Source: Streptomyces leeuwenhoekii
GTDB lineage: Bacteria; Actinomycetota; Actinomycetes; Streptomycetales; Streptomycetaceae
Length of the DNA: 64,000 nt
NCBI RefSeq assembly: GCF_001013905.1
Contig: NZ_LN831790.1
Span: 806,001 to 870,000 of the forward strand
Direction: 5' to 3'
The position numbers were made by a program, and so were the translations under genes. Below are positions 35,264 to 43,493 of this stretch, one piece after another. The first letter of the stretch is position 1, and each line of letters opens with the position of its first letter. The notes beneath the pieces are model-generated. The model did no database searches. It saw only the letters and a list, made by a program, of their open reading frames with translations, and had not been told where the DNA came from.

Positions 35264-36685
35264 GTGGAGTGGTTCACCGCACCCGACTACTGGCTGAGCC
35301 GGCTGGTCTTCCAGCGGGCTCTGGCCGCCGTGTACCTGGTCGCGTTCCTGACGGCGGCCCTGCAGTTCCGGGCGCTGATCGGCGAGCGCGGGATGCTGCC
35401 CGTGCCCCGCTTCACCGAGCGGGTGCCGTTCCGGCGGGCGCCGAGCCTGTTCCAGCTCCACTACTCCGACCGGTTCTTCGCGGTGTGCGCCTGGGCGGGC
35501 TGCGCGGTGTCGGCGGCGCTGCTCGCGGGGCTGGACGCGCTGCTGCCGCTGTGGGGCGCGATGCTGCTGTGGCTGGTGCCGTGGGCGCTGTATCTGTCGA
35601 TCGTGAACGTCGGGCAGACCTGGTACTCGTTCGGCTGGGAGTCGCTGCTGCTGGAGGTGGGCTTCGTCGCCGTCCTGCTGGGCAACGACGAGGTGGCGCC
35701 GCCGATCGTGGTGCTGTTCCTGCTGCGCTGGGTCCTGTTCCGGGTGGAGTTCGGCGCGGGGCTGATCAAGATGCGCGGTGACGCGTGCTGGCGGAAGCTG
35801 ACGTGCCTGGACTACCACCACGAGACCCAGCCGATGCCGGGGCCGCTGAGCTGGTTCTTCCACCATCTGCCCAGGCCCCTGCACCGCGTGGAGGTGGCCG
35901 CCAACCACGTCACCCAGTTGGTGGTGCCCTTCCTGCTGTTCGCCCCGCAGCCGGTCGCCTCGGCCGCCGCGGCGCTGATGATCGCCACCCAGTTGTGGCT
36001 GGTGCTGTCGGGCAATTTCTCCTGGCTGAACTGGATCACCATCGTGCTGGCCCTGTCGGCGGTGCGGTTCCCGGCCGATCCCCCGGCGGTCCCGGACGCC
36101 CCGCGGTGGTACGAGGTGGTCGTCCTCGCGGTGAGCGCGCTGCTGGTGTTCCTCAGCTACCAGCCGGTCCGCAACATGCTCTCCCGCCGCCAGGTGATGA
36201 ACCGCTCCTTCGACCCGCTGCACCTGGTCAACACCTACGGCGCGTTCGGCAGCGTCAGCCGGATCAGGTACGAAGTGGTGATCGAGGGCACGGCCGACGC
36301 GGTACCGCGCGAGGACTCCGACTGGCGGGAGTACGAGTTCAAGGGCAAGCCCGGCGACCCGCGGCGGTGGCCCCGCCAGTTCGCCCCGTACCATCTGCGG
36401 CTGGACTGGCTGATGTGGTTCGCCGCGCTGTCACCGGCGTACGCGGAATCGTGGTTCGCCACCCTGGTCGAGCGGCTGCTGGAGAACGACCCGGCCACCC
36501 TGCGGCTGCTGCGCCGCTCGCCGTTCCCGCCGGACGCGCCGCCGCGGTACGTCCGCGCCCGGCTGTTCCGCTACCGGTACACCACCTGGCGTGAGCTGCG
36601 GGAGACGGGCGCCTGCTGGGACCGCACGTACGTGCGGGAGTATCTGCCGCCCACGCGGCTGGCGGGGGCGGCGCAGCGGTCGTGA
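35264..36685 (+). CDS. Lipase maturation factor family membrane protein
   Basis: 473 residues from GTG at 35264, about eight membrane helices. Blocks typical of LMF1-like proteins include 'WYSFGWESLLLEVGF', 'LLRWVLFRVEFGAGLIKMRGDACWRKLTCLDYHHETQPMPGPLSWFFHHLP' and the C-terminal 'VNTYGAFGSVSRIRYEVVIEGT' followed by 'PYHLRLDWLMWFAALSP'. In animals LMF1 aids lipase folding in the ER; the bacterial role is unknown. The C-terminal LMF domain is complete. It converges with GH38 across a 6-bp gap. Confidence 0.87.
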   Translation: MEWFTAPDYWLSRLVFQRALAAVYLVAFLTAALQFRALIGERGMLPVPRFTERVPFRRAPSLFQLHYSDRFFAVCAWAGCAVSAALLAGLDALLPLWGAMLLWLVPWALYLSIVNVGQTWYSFGWESLLLEVGFVAVLLGNDEVAPPIVVLFLLRWVLFRVEFGAGLIKMRGDACWRKLTCLDYHHETQPMPGPLSWFFHHLPRPLHRVEVAANHVTQLVVPFLLFAPQPVASAAAALMIATQLWLVLSGNFSWLNWITIVLALSAVRFPADPPAVPDAPRWYEVVVLAVSALLVFLSYQPVRNMLSRRQVMNRSFDPLHLVNTYGAFGSVSRIRYEVVIEGTADAVPREDSDWREYEFKGKPGDPRRWPRQFAPYHLRLDWLMWFAALSPAYAESWFATLVERLLENDPATLRLLRRSPFPPDAPPRYVRARLFRYRYTTWRELRETGACWDRTYVREYLPPTRLAGAAQRS

Positions 36686-36691
36686 AGCCCG

Positions 36692-39600
36692 TCAGGCCCG
36701 TCGCAGCCGCAGGGTCGTCAACTGGAACGGGCGCAGCCGTACCGCGATCCGGTCGCCCTCGGCACGGGGCGCCCGCTCCCCGGGGAGCGGGCGCTCCAGC
36801 AGGTCCGTGGCCACGGCGTCCGCGACGGCGAAGCCCGCGGTCAGCGTGGCCCGGGCCCGGCCGCCGTGCGCCTCGTGGAAGCGGACCACCACGTCGCCGC
36901 TGCCGTCGTCGGCCAGCTTCACGGCCGTGATCACCACCGCGTCCTGGTCGGACGTCACCAGGGGGGTGACCTCGCGGGCCCCGGAGAGCCGCCGTTCGGG
37001 CAGGTTGATCCGCCATCCCTCGCGCACGGCGTCGCCGATCGAGGCGCCCGGGAGGAGGGCGTGCCGGAAGCGGTGCACGCCCTGGTCGGTCTCCGGGTCG
37101 GGGAAGCGCGGGGCGCGCAGCAGGGAGGCACGGACCGTCGTGGTGGTCCCCCCGTCCCGGCCGCTGCCGTCCTGCTCGCCGCGGACCGTGCGGGTCACGT
37201 CGTGCCCGTAGGTCGAGTCGTTGACGAGGGCGACGCCCCAGCCCGGTTCCGCCAGGTGGACGAAGCGGTGGTTGCACGCCTCGAACTTGGCCGTCTCCCA
37301 GCTCGTGTTGGTGTGCGTGGGCCGGTGCACGTGCCCGAACTGGGTCTCCGACGCGTAGCGGTCGGCGTGCACGTCGAGCGGGAAGGCGAGCTTGAGGAAC
37401 TTCTCCGTCTCGTGCCAGTCGACCTCGGTGTCCAGCAGCAGCAGCCGCTCCCCCGGCGGCAGGGTCAGCACCTGGGTGGCGCGGGAGGCGCCGAAGGAGC
37501 GGACGATCCGTACCGACGCGCCGTCCTCGCCCGGGGCGATCTCGTCGGCGTCGGTCAGGTCGGTGACCGAGCGGCGGTAGAACGCGTCGACGTCCCAGGC
37601 GTCCCACATGTTCGGCAGGTCGGGGTGGAGCTGGAGCAGGCCCGCCGCCAGGCCGGGCGCGATCGTCTCGCGGTCGGCCCCGACGTCGTACGCGGACACC
37701 ACGAGGCCCCGGCCGTCGATCTCGATCCGCAGCAGGCCGTTGTCCAGGACGTGCCCGCCGCCGGGGCGTGCCGTCAGGGTCGTGCGCCCCTCGGTGACGG
37801 GGGTGCGCGCGCCGCCCGCCGGGACGCCGGACCGGGCGTGCGGGGCCGCGTTGAAGACGAGGGGGAGCTCGCCCTCGCCGGCCAGGGCGCGCTGGGCGGC
37901 CTCGATGATGCCGGTCAGCTCCCCGGCGATCCGCGCGTAGGTCGCGCGTGCCTCGCGGTGGACCCAGGCGATGGAGGAGCCGGGCAGGATGTCGTGGAAC
38001 TGGTGGAGCAGGACCGTCTTCCAGATGCGGTCCAGTTCCTCGTACGGATACGGGAACCCGGTGCGCACGGCGGCGGTGGCCGCCCACAGCTCGGCCTCGC
38101 GCAGGAGGTGCTCGCTGCGGCGGTTGCCCTGTTTGGTCTGGGCCTGGCTGGTGAGGGTGGCACGGTGCAGTTCGAGGTAGAGCTCGCCGGCCCACACGGG
38201 CGCGTCGGGGTACTCGGCGGCGGCCCGGGCGAAGAACTGCCGCGGTGTTTCCCACGTCACGGTCGGGGAGCCTTCGAGGTCGCGCAGCCGGGCCGCCCGG
38301 GCGACCATCTCGCGGGTGGTGCCGCCGCCCCCGTCGCCCCACCCGGTCGGCGCGAGGGAGCGGCGGGCGGCGCCCTTCTCCCGGAAGTTGCGGACGGCGT
38401 GGGCGAGCTCGCCGCCGGTCATGGAGCAGTTGTAGGTGTCGGCGGGCGGGAAGTGCGTGAAGATCCGGGTTCCGTCGATGCCCTCCCACCGGAAGGTGTG
38501 GTGCGGGAACCTGTTCGTCTGGGACCAGGAGATCTTCTGCGTCAGCAGGTACTTCGACCCGGCCGCCTTGATGATCTGCGGCAGGCCGGCGGCGAAGCCG
38601 AAGGTGTCCGGCAGCCACGCCTCCTCGTTCTCGATGCCGAACTCGTCGAGGAAGAACCTCTTGCCGTGCACGAACTGGCGGGCCATCGCCTCCGATCCGG
38701 GCATGTTGGTGTCCGACTCCACCCACATGCCGCCGGCCGGCACGAACCGCCCCCCGGCCACCGCCTTCTTCACCCGCGCCCACACCTCGGGCCGGTGTTC
38801 CTTCACCCAGGCCCACTGCTGGGCCTGCGACATGGCGAAGACGAAGTCCGGCTCGTCGTCCAGCAGCGCGGTCATGTTGGCGGCGGTCCGGGCGACCTTG
38901 CGGACGGTCTCGCGCAGCGGCCACAGCCACGCCGAGTCGATGTGCGCGTGACCGACGGCGCTGACGCGGTGCGCCGAGGGGACGGCGGGGGCGGAGAGGA
39001 CGCCGGTGAGCCGCGCACGGGCCTCGGCGGCGGTGCCGCCCACGTCCTGGAGGTCGACGGCGTCCAGGGCCCGCTCCACCGCGCGCAGGATCTCCCAGCG
39101 GCGGGGCGCCTCCACGGGCAGCTCGGCCATCAGCTCGCCGAGCACCTCCAGGTCGATCACGAGCTGCCACACCGTCTCGTCGAAGACGGCGAGATCCATG
39201 CGGGTGAGGGTGTACTGCGGCTCGCCGCCCGCCGTCCGCGGGTCGCCGAGGGGCGTCGGCGCGAAGGGGCGGGGGCCCATGATGACGGGGTTGGAGGCGG
39301 CCTCGATGTGCAGGCGCACCTCCTCGCCGCCCTCGGCGGGGGCGGCGACGCGCACCCAGGGGGTGCGCGGGTTGAGGCCCTTCACCGGGGTGCCGTCGGG
39401 CCGGTACACCAGGCCCTCGCACTGGAAGCCGGGCATGTTCTCGTCGAAGCCCAGGTCGAGCACGGCCTCGACGGTCCTGCCCGCCCATGCCTCGGGCACG
39501 GTTCCGGTGACGCGGAACCAGCTCGTGCCCCAGGGCGCGCCCCAGCGGGTGCCCACCGCGATGGGCTCGGGCCGGGCGGCCAGCCCCTCGGCCACCGGCA

Positions 39601-39727
39601 CGGGCTCGCCGGGCGCGTGCCACACCGCGACGTCCAGCGGCACGGATTCGGGGTACACGGCGGGACGGACGCGTTCGTCGAGGACGCGCCGGAGGCGGGC
39701 TTCGACCAGGGTGCGGTCGTCATGCAT
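36692..39727 (-). CDS. GH38 alpha-mannosidase, cytoplasmic type
   Basis: 1011 residues from ATG at 39727 with GGAG a few bases upstream; no signal peptide. An N-terminal beta region (1-240) precedes the GH38 catalytic domain: 'VGHAHIDSAWLWPLRET' (zinc His and Asp, about 257-262), 'GGMWVESDTNMPGSE' (nucleophile Asp about 338) and 'LHQFHDILPGSSIAW' (zinc His). Middle and C-terminal beta domains complete the family. Being large and without export signal it acts on mannose-containing oligosaccharides inside the cell. It lies alone; the S. coelicolor genome has a similar gene near this position. Confidence 0.93.
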   Translation of the reverse strand: MHDDRTLVEARLRRVLDERVRPAVYPESVPLDVAVWHAPGEPVPVAEGLAARPEPIAVGTRWGAPWGTSWFRVTGTVPEAWAGRTVEAVLDLGFDENMPGFQCEGLVYRPDGTPVKGLNPRTPWVRVAAPAEGGEEVRLHIEAASNPVIMGPRPFAPTPLGDPRTAGGEPQYTLTRMDLAVFDETVWQLVIDLEVLGELMAELPVEAPRRWEILRAVERALDAVDLQDVGGTAAEARARLTGVLSAPAVPSAHRVSAVGHAHIDSAWLWPLRETVRKVARTAANMTALLDDEPDFVFAMSQAQQWAWVKEHRPEVWARVKKAVAGGRFVPAGGMWVESDTNMPGSEAMARQFVHGKRFFLDEFGIENEEAWLPDTFGFAAGLPQIIKAAGSKYLLTQKISWSQTNRFPHHTFRWEGIDGTRIFTHFPPADTYNCSMTGGELAHAVRNFREKGAARRSLAPTGWGDGGGGTTREMVARAARLRDLEGSPTVTWETPRQFFARAAAEYPDAPVWAGELYLELHRATLTSQAQTKQGNRRSEHLLREAELWAATAAVRTGFPYPYEELDRIWKTVLLHQFHDILPGSSIAWVHREARATYARIAGELTGIIEAAQRALAGEGELPLVFNAAPHARSGVPAGGARTPVTEGRTTLTARPGGGHVLDNGLLRIEIDGRGLVVSAYDVGADRETIAPGLAAGLLQLHPDLPNMWDAWDVDAFYRRSVTDLTDADEIAPGEDGASVRIVRSFGASRATQVLTLPPGERLLLLDTEVDWHETEKFLKLAFPLDVHADRYASETQFGHVHRPTHTNTSWETAKFEACNHRFVHLAEPGWGVALVNDSTYGHDVTRTVRGEQDGSGRDGGTTTTVRASLLRAPRFPDPETDQGVHRFRHALLPGASIGDAVREGWRINLPERRLSGAREVTPLVTSDQDAVVITAVKLADDGSGDVVVRFHEAHGGRARATLTAGFAVADAVATDLLERPLPGERAPRAEGDRIAVRLRPFQLTTLRLRRA

Positions 39728-40140
39728 GCGGGTGCTCCGTAGCTGGGGTGCGGACGGCTTCGGCGGACTGCGGCGGGCGGTGACCGGGCGGGCCCGCGGG
39801 CCCGGGACCCGGCGTGGTGTAGAGCTCCCCCACCGAGCACGGCTCGAACCGTGCCGTCGCCCGCCTCCGGTGCGGGACACCGGCCGCGCGCACCCCACCG
39901 CGCGGGCGGTCGCCGGGAAGCAGACGGCACCCCGCGCGGTCGGCGGGGTGCCTGGTCGTCGGCCGGCCACCGCGCGGCGGCAGGCACCGAAGCCGCCGCG
40001 GCCGCACCGGCCACCCGCCCCGGCCGGGCGACGGCCCGCGCAGATGTGCGCCCCCGGGGGCCGGGTCCGGGACACGCGTTGCCGAACCGCCCGGCGGGGC
40101 CCTGGTGTTCCCGGCGGCGGGCGGCGGGCGGCGCCGGGCC
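39728..40140. other. Intergenic, GH38 promoter and GNAT terminator region
   Basis: No gene is convincing. GCACGG (39837-39842) and CCGTGC (39849-39854) form a perfect inverted repeat with a 6-bp spacer, 110-127 bp before the GH38 start: a candidate operator. GGCACCCCGC (39926-39935)/GCGGGGTGCC (39943-39952), a 10-bp stem, is a likely terminator for the GNAT gene. Confidence 0.5.
39926..39952 (-). terminator. Stem-loop downstream of the GNAT gene
   Basis: GGCACCCCGC (39926-39935) pairs with GCGGGGTGCC (39943-39952) around a 7-nt loop, a perfect 10-bp stem about 190 nt past the GNAT stop and about 200 bp before the GH38 start codon. No U-tract. Confidence 0.5.
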
Positions 40141-40623
40141 CTACAGCGCCCGGTACATGATGTGCAGGCCCACCCGTCCGTGCCGCGGGTGTTCGAACGC
40201 GTCCGGTACGGTGCCGAGGATCGTGAACCCGAGGGACGTCCACAGCTTGACGGCCGGGTTGGTCTCCACGACCGCGTTGAAGACCATGCCGCGGTAGCCG
40301 TCGGCCCTGGCGGCGGCCAGGACGTGCTCGGCGAGGGCACGGCCGGTGCCGCGCCCCCCGTGGCCGGGATCGACCATGAAGCCGGCGTTGGCGATCCGGG
40401 CGGCGGGGCCCCCGTAGTTGGGGGTGAGGTAGGCGGAGGCGATGACGGCCCCGCTCTCGTCCTCGACGGCGAAGACCCGCTTGGCGGGGCTCATCCACAG
40501 GGCCCGGGCCTGCTCCTCGGTCGTCTCCGGATCCCAGGCGTAGGTCTCGCCGGCGGCGACGATGCGGCGCCAGAAGGGCCAGATGTGCGGCCAGTCGTCG
40601 GCCGTCGCTTCCCTGATCAGCAT
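40141..40623 (-). CDS. GNAT-family N-acetyltransferase
   Basis: 160 residues from ATG at 40623. 'LIREATADDWPHIWPFWRRIVAAGETYAWDPETTEEQARALWM' (N-terminal) and 'ARIANAGFMVDPGHGGRGTGRALAEHVLAAARADGYRGMVFNAVVETNPAVKLWTSLGFTIL' with the acetyl-CoA pyrophosphate loop GRGTGR and the C-terminal 'NPAVKLWTSLGF'. Closest in wording to phosphinothricin-type or aminoglycoside-like GNATs of the L-amino-acid N-acyltransferase (MnaT-like) group. The substrate is unknown. It lies downstream of the 57-residue microprotein on the same strand, but a terminator stem stands between. Confidence 0.85.
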   Translation of the reverse strand: MLIREATADDWPHIWPFWRRIVAAGETYAWDPETTEEQARALWMSPAKRVFAVEDESGAVIASAYLTPNYGGPAARIANAGFMVDPGHGGRGTGRALAEHVLAAARADGYRGMVFNAVVETNPAVKLWTSLGFTILGTVPDAFEHPRHGRVGLHIMYRAL

Positions 40624-40659
40624 GGGCGTGAGTCTCGCACGCCCATGCGGCCGGCGGTC

Positions 40660-40678
40660 GCGGCGGGCTCCCCGCCGC
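40660..40678 (-). terminator. Stem-loop at the microprotein gene end
   Basis: GCGGCGGG (40660-40667) pairs with CCCGCCGC (40671-40678) around CTC. It lies five bases beyond the microprotein stop (40683), so the small gene has its own terminator. Confidence 0.6.
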
Positions 40679-40682
40679 GCGT

Positions 40683-40856
40683 TCAGTCCACGCTGGGCAG
40701 GATGTGCGGCTCGGCGAGGTCTTCCTCGTAACCCGCCAGACGGATGGGGGCGGAGCGGGCCCACACATCGAGGCTGCCGAGTTCTCCGGGCCTGCGGCCC
40801 GCGCGCTCCGCGCGTTCGGTGGGACGCTGTTCGCGATTGGTCTTCTCCGGTGTCAC
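40683..40856 (-). CDS. 57-residue hypothetical microprotein
   Basis: GTG at 40856, AGGAG seven bases upstream, stop at 40683. The translation opens VTPEKTNREQRPTERAERAG and ends AEPHILPSVD. It has a charged Arg/Glu-rich N-terminal half and a more hydrophobic C-terminal half with RSAPIRLAGYEEDLAEPHI. No cysteine, no signal, no domain that I recognise. A strong ribosome-binding site, clean start, codon use typical of the genome and a terminator just after the stop argue for a real gene. Leader-core style sequence (charged helix then a distinct C-terminal segment) would also suit a peptide precursor, but no modifying-enzyme gene is adjacent except a GNAT. Confidence 0.65.
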   Translation of the reverse strand: MTPEKTNREQRPTERAERAGRRPGELGSLDVWARSAPIRLAGYEEDLAEPHILPSVD

Positions 40857-41399
40857 CGCGCACTCCTTATGTGTCGGTCACCCTCGGGCGTCGCCGGCCA
40901 CTCTGCCGTCCTTTACCTGACGCCCGCTCGGGTCTCGGTCGAAAGCAGCTCGGACGCGGTGGCGCCGGTCACTCGGGCTGAGAGCAGGCCGTGGTGCGCC
41001 GGCTTGTCCCAGACGGGCCGTGGGTGCGAGGTGGGGCCCCTTGGTGTGCCCGTCCGCATCAGGTTAACCAAATGAGCGGGGGCCTGCTCGATAGAAGCGA
41101 AAACTTGGGGTAACCATGACGTTTCGCAGCGCGTCCGGCAGGAGCAGTGTGCGCTAGGCGCGCTCGCGCGCTCCACCGAGCGCTCACCCGTTCGGCCTAC
41201 GTTGCGCCGGTGCCCGCGCATACCGCGCCGCCACGGGGAACCCATGGGGCCGATGGACGCCGATGGACGCCGTCCCCTCGCTCCGTCCGGCACGGCCGCC
41301 ACCGAGGCGGCCGGGCCGTTCAAGTGCCGTTGGCCGGGCCGCAAGAAGGCCATGCTCTGCTGGCGGACGGCAACGGCCTTCGCACGGGAGGACGGACGC
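40857..41399. other. Intergenic region with one weak small-ORF candidate
   Basis: The promoter of the microprotein gene must lie here. AT-rich stretch 41060-41120 carries GGTTAACC (41062-41069) and a second GGTAACC about 45 bp on, like paired operator half sites. A 48-residue frame on the minus strand (41059 to 40913; ...PVWDKPAHHGLLSARVTG...) has GC-rich third positions but no ribosome-binding site. Upstream of the HD-like gene, a leader of about 200 bp contains no other gene. Confidence 0.4.
40913..41059 (-). CDS. Possible 48-residue small protein
   Basis: ATG at 41059 to TAA at 40913, on the same strand and 56 bp upstream of the 57-residue microprotein. Sequence contains PVWDKPAHHGLLSARVTG and ends LLSTETRAGVR. 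About 85% of third positions are G or C, as in coding DNA here. No good ribosome-binding site is visible and no family is recognised. Weak call. Confidence 0.25.
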   Translation of the reverse strand: MRTGTPRGPTSHPRPVWDKPAHHGLLSARVTGATASELLSTETRAGVR

Positions 41400-41849
41400 A
41401 TGGAGCTGCGCAGCGTCGAGGAGCTGATGGACCTGCTGTACGCCTGCCGGGGCACACGGGGCCCCGCGGGCCCCGGCGGCGCCTCGGTGGACCTGCACGA
41501 CCACGCGCTGCGGACCGCCGCGCTGCTGCGCCGCGGCCGCCCGGCCGACAAGGAGCTCCAGGTGGCCGGGCTGGTGCACCCGGTGGGCCGGCTGCTGTGG
41601 CCCGGCGACCGGGCAGACCGCGGCGGTCGCACGGCCGCGGTGGTACGGCCGCTGCTCGGTGACCGTGTCGCCCGCCTGCTGCGCCACCAGGACGACCCGG
41701 GCGCCTGGGCCGACGACGACCTGCTCAGCCTGCGTCAGGCGGCCGAGGAGGGCCGGGACGCGGTCTTCGACGCGGGGGTGCTGGAGGACTGGCGCACCCT
41801 GCTGGCACTGGTCGCGGAGGGCAACTCCCGGCTGGGCGCGGTGGACTGA
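41400..41849 (+). CDS. HD-domain-like protein with degenerate metal site
   Basis: 149 residues from ATG at 41400, with GGAGG about nine bases upstream; longer starts exist in frame (41202) but add sequence of low quality. 'VDLHDHALRTAALLRRGRPADKELQVAGLVHPVGRLLWP' resembles the HD-phosphohydrolase core (LHHALQTA ... VALLHDIGHLL, like PhnZ/myo-inositol oxygenase relatives). The defining His-Asp dyad in the second motif is replaced by His-Pro (LVHPVG), so metal binding is probably lost or altered. The protein may be a regulatory or binding relative. Converges with the SDR gene. Confidence 0.6.
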   Translation: MELRSVEELMDLLYACRGTRGPAGPGGASVDLHDHALRTAALLRRGRPADKELQVAGLVHPVGRLLWPGDRADRGGRTAAVVRPLLGDRVARLLRHQDDPGAWADDDLLSLRQAAEEGRDAVFDAGVLEDWRTLLALVAEGNSRLGAVD

Positions 41850-41877
41850 CCCTCCGCGACGCCGGGCGGACCGGCGC

Positions 41878-41901
41878 CGGGCGGGGAGCAGCCCCCGCCC
41901 G
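41878..41901. terminator. Stem-loop between convergent HD-like and SDR genes
   Basis: CGGGCGGGG (41878-41886) pairs perfectly with CCCCGCCCG (41893-41901) around a 6-nt loop. It lies in the 55-bp gap and can serve both genes. Confidence 0.6.
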
Positions 41902-41904
41902 CCG

Positions 41905-43389
41905 TCACCACTTGCCGGGCGCGTAGTCCTTCAGGAAGACGCCGTACAGGTCCTCGCCCGCCTCGCCGCGCACGATCGGGTCGTAGACGCGGGCGGCACC
42001 GTCGACGAGGTCGAGCGGGGCGTGGAAACCGGCCTCCGCGAGGCGGACCTTGTCCGGGTGCGGGCGCTCGTCGGTGATCCAGCCGGTGTCGACGGCCGTC
42101 ATCAGGATGCCGTCCTTGTCGAACATCTCCTGGGCGCTGGTGCGCGTGAGCATGTTCAGGGCGGCCTTGGCCATGTTGGTGTGGGGGTGGCCGGCGCCCT
42201 TGTAGCCGCGGCTGAAGACGCCCTCCATGGCGGAGACGTTGACGATGTACCGGCGCCGGGCCGGGGACGCCGCCATCGCCGGGCGCAGCCTGCTGATCAG
42301 GATGAACGGCGCCGTCGAGTTGCAGAGCTGGACCTCCAGCAGTTCGATCGGCGTGACCTCGTCGACCGTCTGCACCCAGCTGTTGGTGTCGTGCAGGTCG
42401 GGCACCAGGCCGCCCGCGTCGATCGCGGTGCCCGCCGCGATGCGGTCCAGGGACGCGGAACCGGAGACCAGCGCGAGATCGGTGACCTCCTGGGCGGTCA
42501 GCGCGCCGCCGCCGGCGACCGGGAGTTCCGCGACCGCGCCGGAGCCGAAGGTGCCGATCACCTCGGCGGCGGGCAGTTCGCCGGCGGGCAGCGGGCCCGA
42601 CTCGGCGGCGACCAGCTCGCTGTACGCCTGCGGTGAGCGGCGTACGGTCTGCGCTGCGTTGTTGATCAGGATGTCGAGCGGTCCGGCGGCGGCGACCGAC
42701 TCGGCGAGCGCGACGACCTGGGCCGGGTCGCGCAGGTCGATGCCGACGATCTTCAGCCGGTGGATCCACTCGTCGCTGTCGGGCTGGGCCTTGAAGCGGC
42801 GGATGGCGTCGTTGGGGAACCGGGTGGTGATCGTGGTGTGGGCGCCGTCGCGCAGCAGCCTGAGCGCGATGTACATGCCGATCTTGGCCCGGCCGCCGGT
42901 GAGCAGCGCCCGCTTGCCGGTGAGGTCGGTGCGGGCGTCGCGCCTGGCCCGGTTCTCGGCGGCGCACTTCTGGCAGAGCTGGTGGTAGAAGTAGTCGACC
43001 TCGACGTACCGCGTCTTGCAGATGTAGCAGGAGCGCGGGCGCTGGAGTATCCCCGCGATCCGGCCGGGCTCGACCTTGGAGGAGGGCAGGATGCCCTCGG
43101 TCTCGTCGTCGATGCGCTCGGCGGAGCCGGTGGCGGTGGCCTCGGTGACCGCCCGGTCGTGGGCGGTCTTGGCGGCGCGGCGCTCCTGGCGGCGGCGCTG
43201 CTTGACCGAGCGGTAGATGTGCGAGGTGGCCCGGCGCACCTTGATCGCGTCGGGATGGTCGACGTCCAGCTTGTCGAGTTCCTCCAGGACGCTGAGGCAG
43301 ACGGCCAGGCGCTCCGGGTCGATGCCGGGGCCGTAGGAGGGCGGGGTCGCCTCGTCCGTGGCCGCCGGGCCGTTGTCTGTCACCGTCAT
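41905..43389 (-). CDS. Short-chain dehydrogenase-like protein with zinc-ribbon-like insert
   Basis: 494 residues, much larger than a usual SDR (about 250). The N-terminal 150 residues are helical and charged, with two CxxC pairs (CYICKTRYVEVDYFYHQLCQKC, about 120-141) that look like a zinc ribbon. A Rossmann SDR domain follows: 'KRALLTGGRAKIGMYIALRLLRDGAHTTITTR' and 'LDILINNAAQTVRR'. The region where SDRs have the catalytic Tyr-x3-Lys reads 'NVSAMEGVF...PHTNMAKAALNMLTR': Ser and Lys are present, but Tyr is replaced by Thr. Members with NMAKAAL also occur in fungi. The substrate is unknown, and activity may be altered. Confidence 0.8.
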   Translation of the reverse strand: MTVTDNGPAATDEATPPSYGPGIDPERLAVCLSVLEELDKLDVDHPDAIKVRRATSHIYRSVKQRRRQERRAAKTAHDRAVTEATATGSAERIDDETEGILPSSKVEPGRIAGILQRPRSCYICKTRYVEVDYFYHQLCQKCAAENRARRDARTDLTGKRALLTGGRAKIGMYIALRLLRDGAHTTITTRFPNDAIRRFKAQPDSDEWIHRLKIVGIDLRDPAQVVALAESVAAAGPLDILINNAAQTVRRSPQAYSELVAAESGPLPAGELPAAEVIGTFGSGAVAELPVAGGGALTAQEVTDLALVSGSASLDRIAAGTAIDAGGLVPDLHDTNSWVQTVDEVTPIELLEVQLCNSTAPFILISRLRPAMAASPARRRYIVNVSAMEGVFSRGYKGAGHPHTNMAKAALNMLTRTSAQEMFDKDGILMTAVDTGWITDERPHPDKVRLAEAGFHAPLDLVDGAARVYDPIVRGEAGEDLYGVFLKDYAPGKW

Positions 43390-43493
43390 CGCCGCTGCCG
43401 TTCCCTGTCACCCGTTGCGGCGCTCCGACTCGCGCCCGCTTTCGAACGCGGAAGTCTACGGAGCGCCGGGCGGTGCCGCCAAACCCGCACCGG

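Noticed and set aside
40704..41075. Plus-strand 123-codon frame in the microprotein region
   Set aside because: Antisense to the microprotein and its leader; no domain and poor ribosome-binding site.
41116..41157. 13-codon leader peptide frame MTFRSASGRSSVR
   Set aside because: Follows a purine-rich stretch but is short, with no attenuator structure in view; too weak to call.
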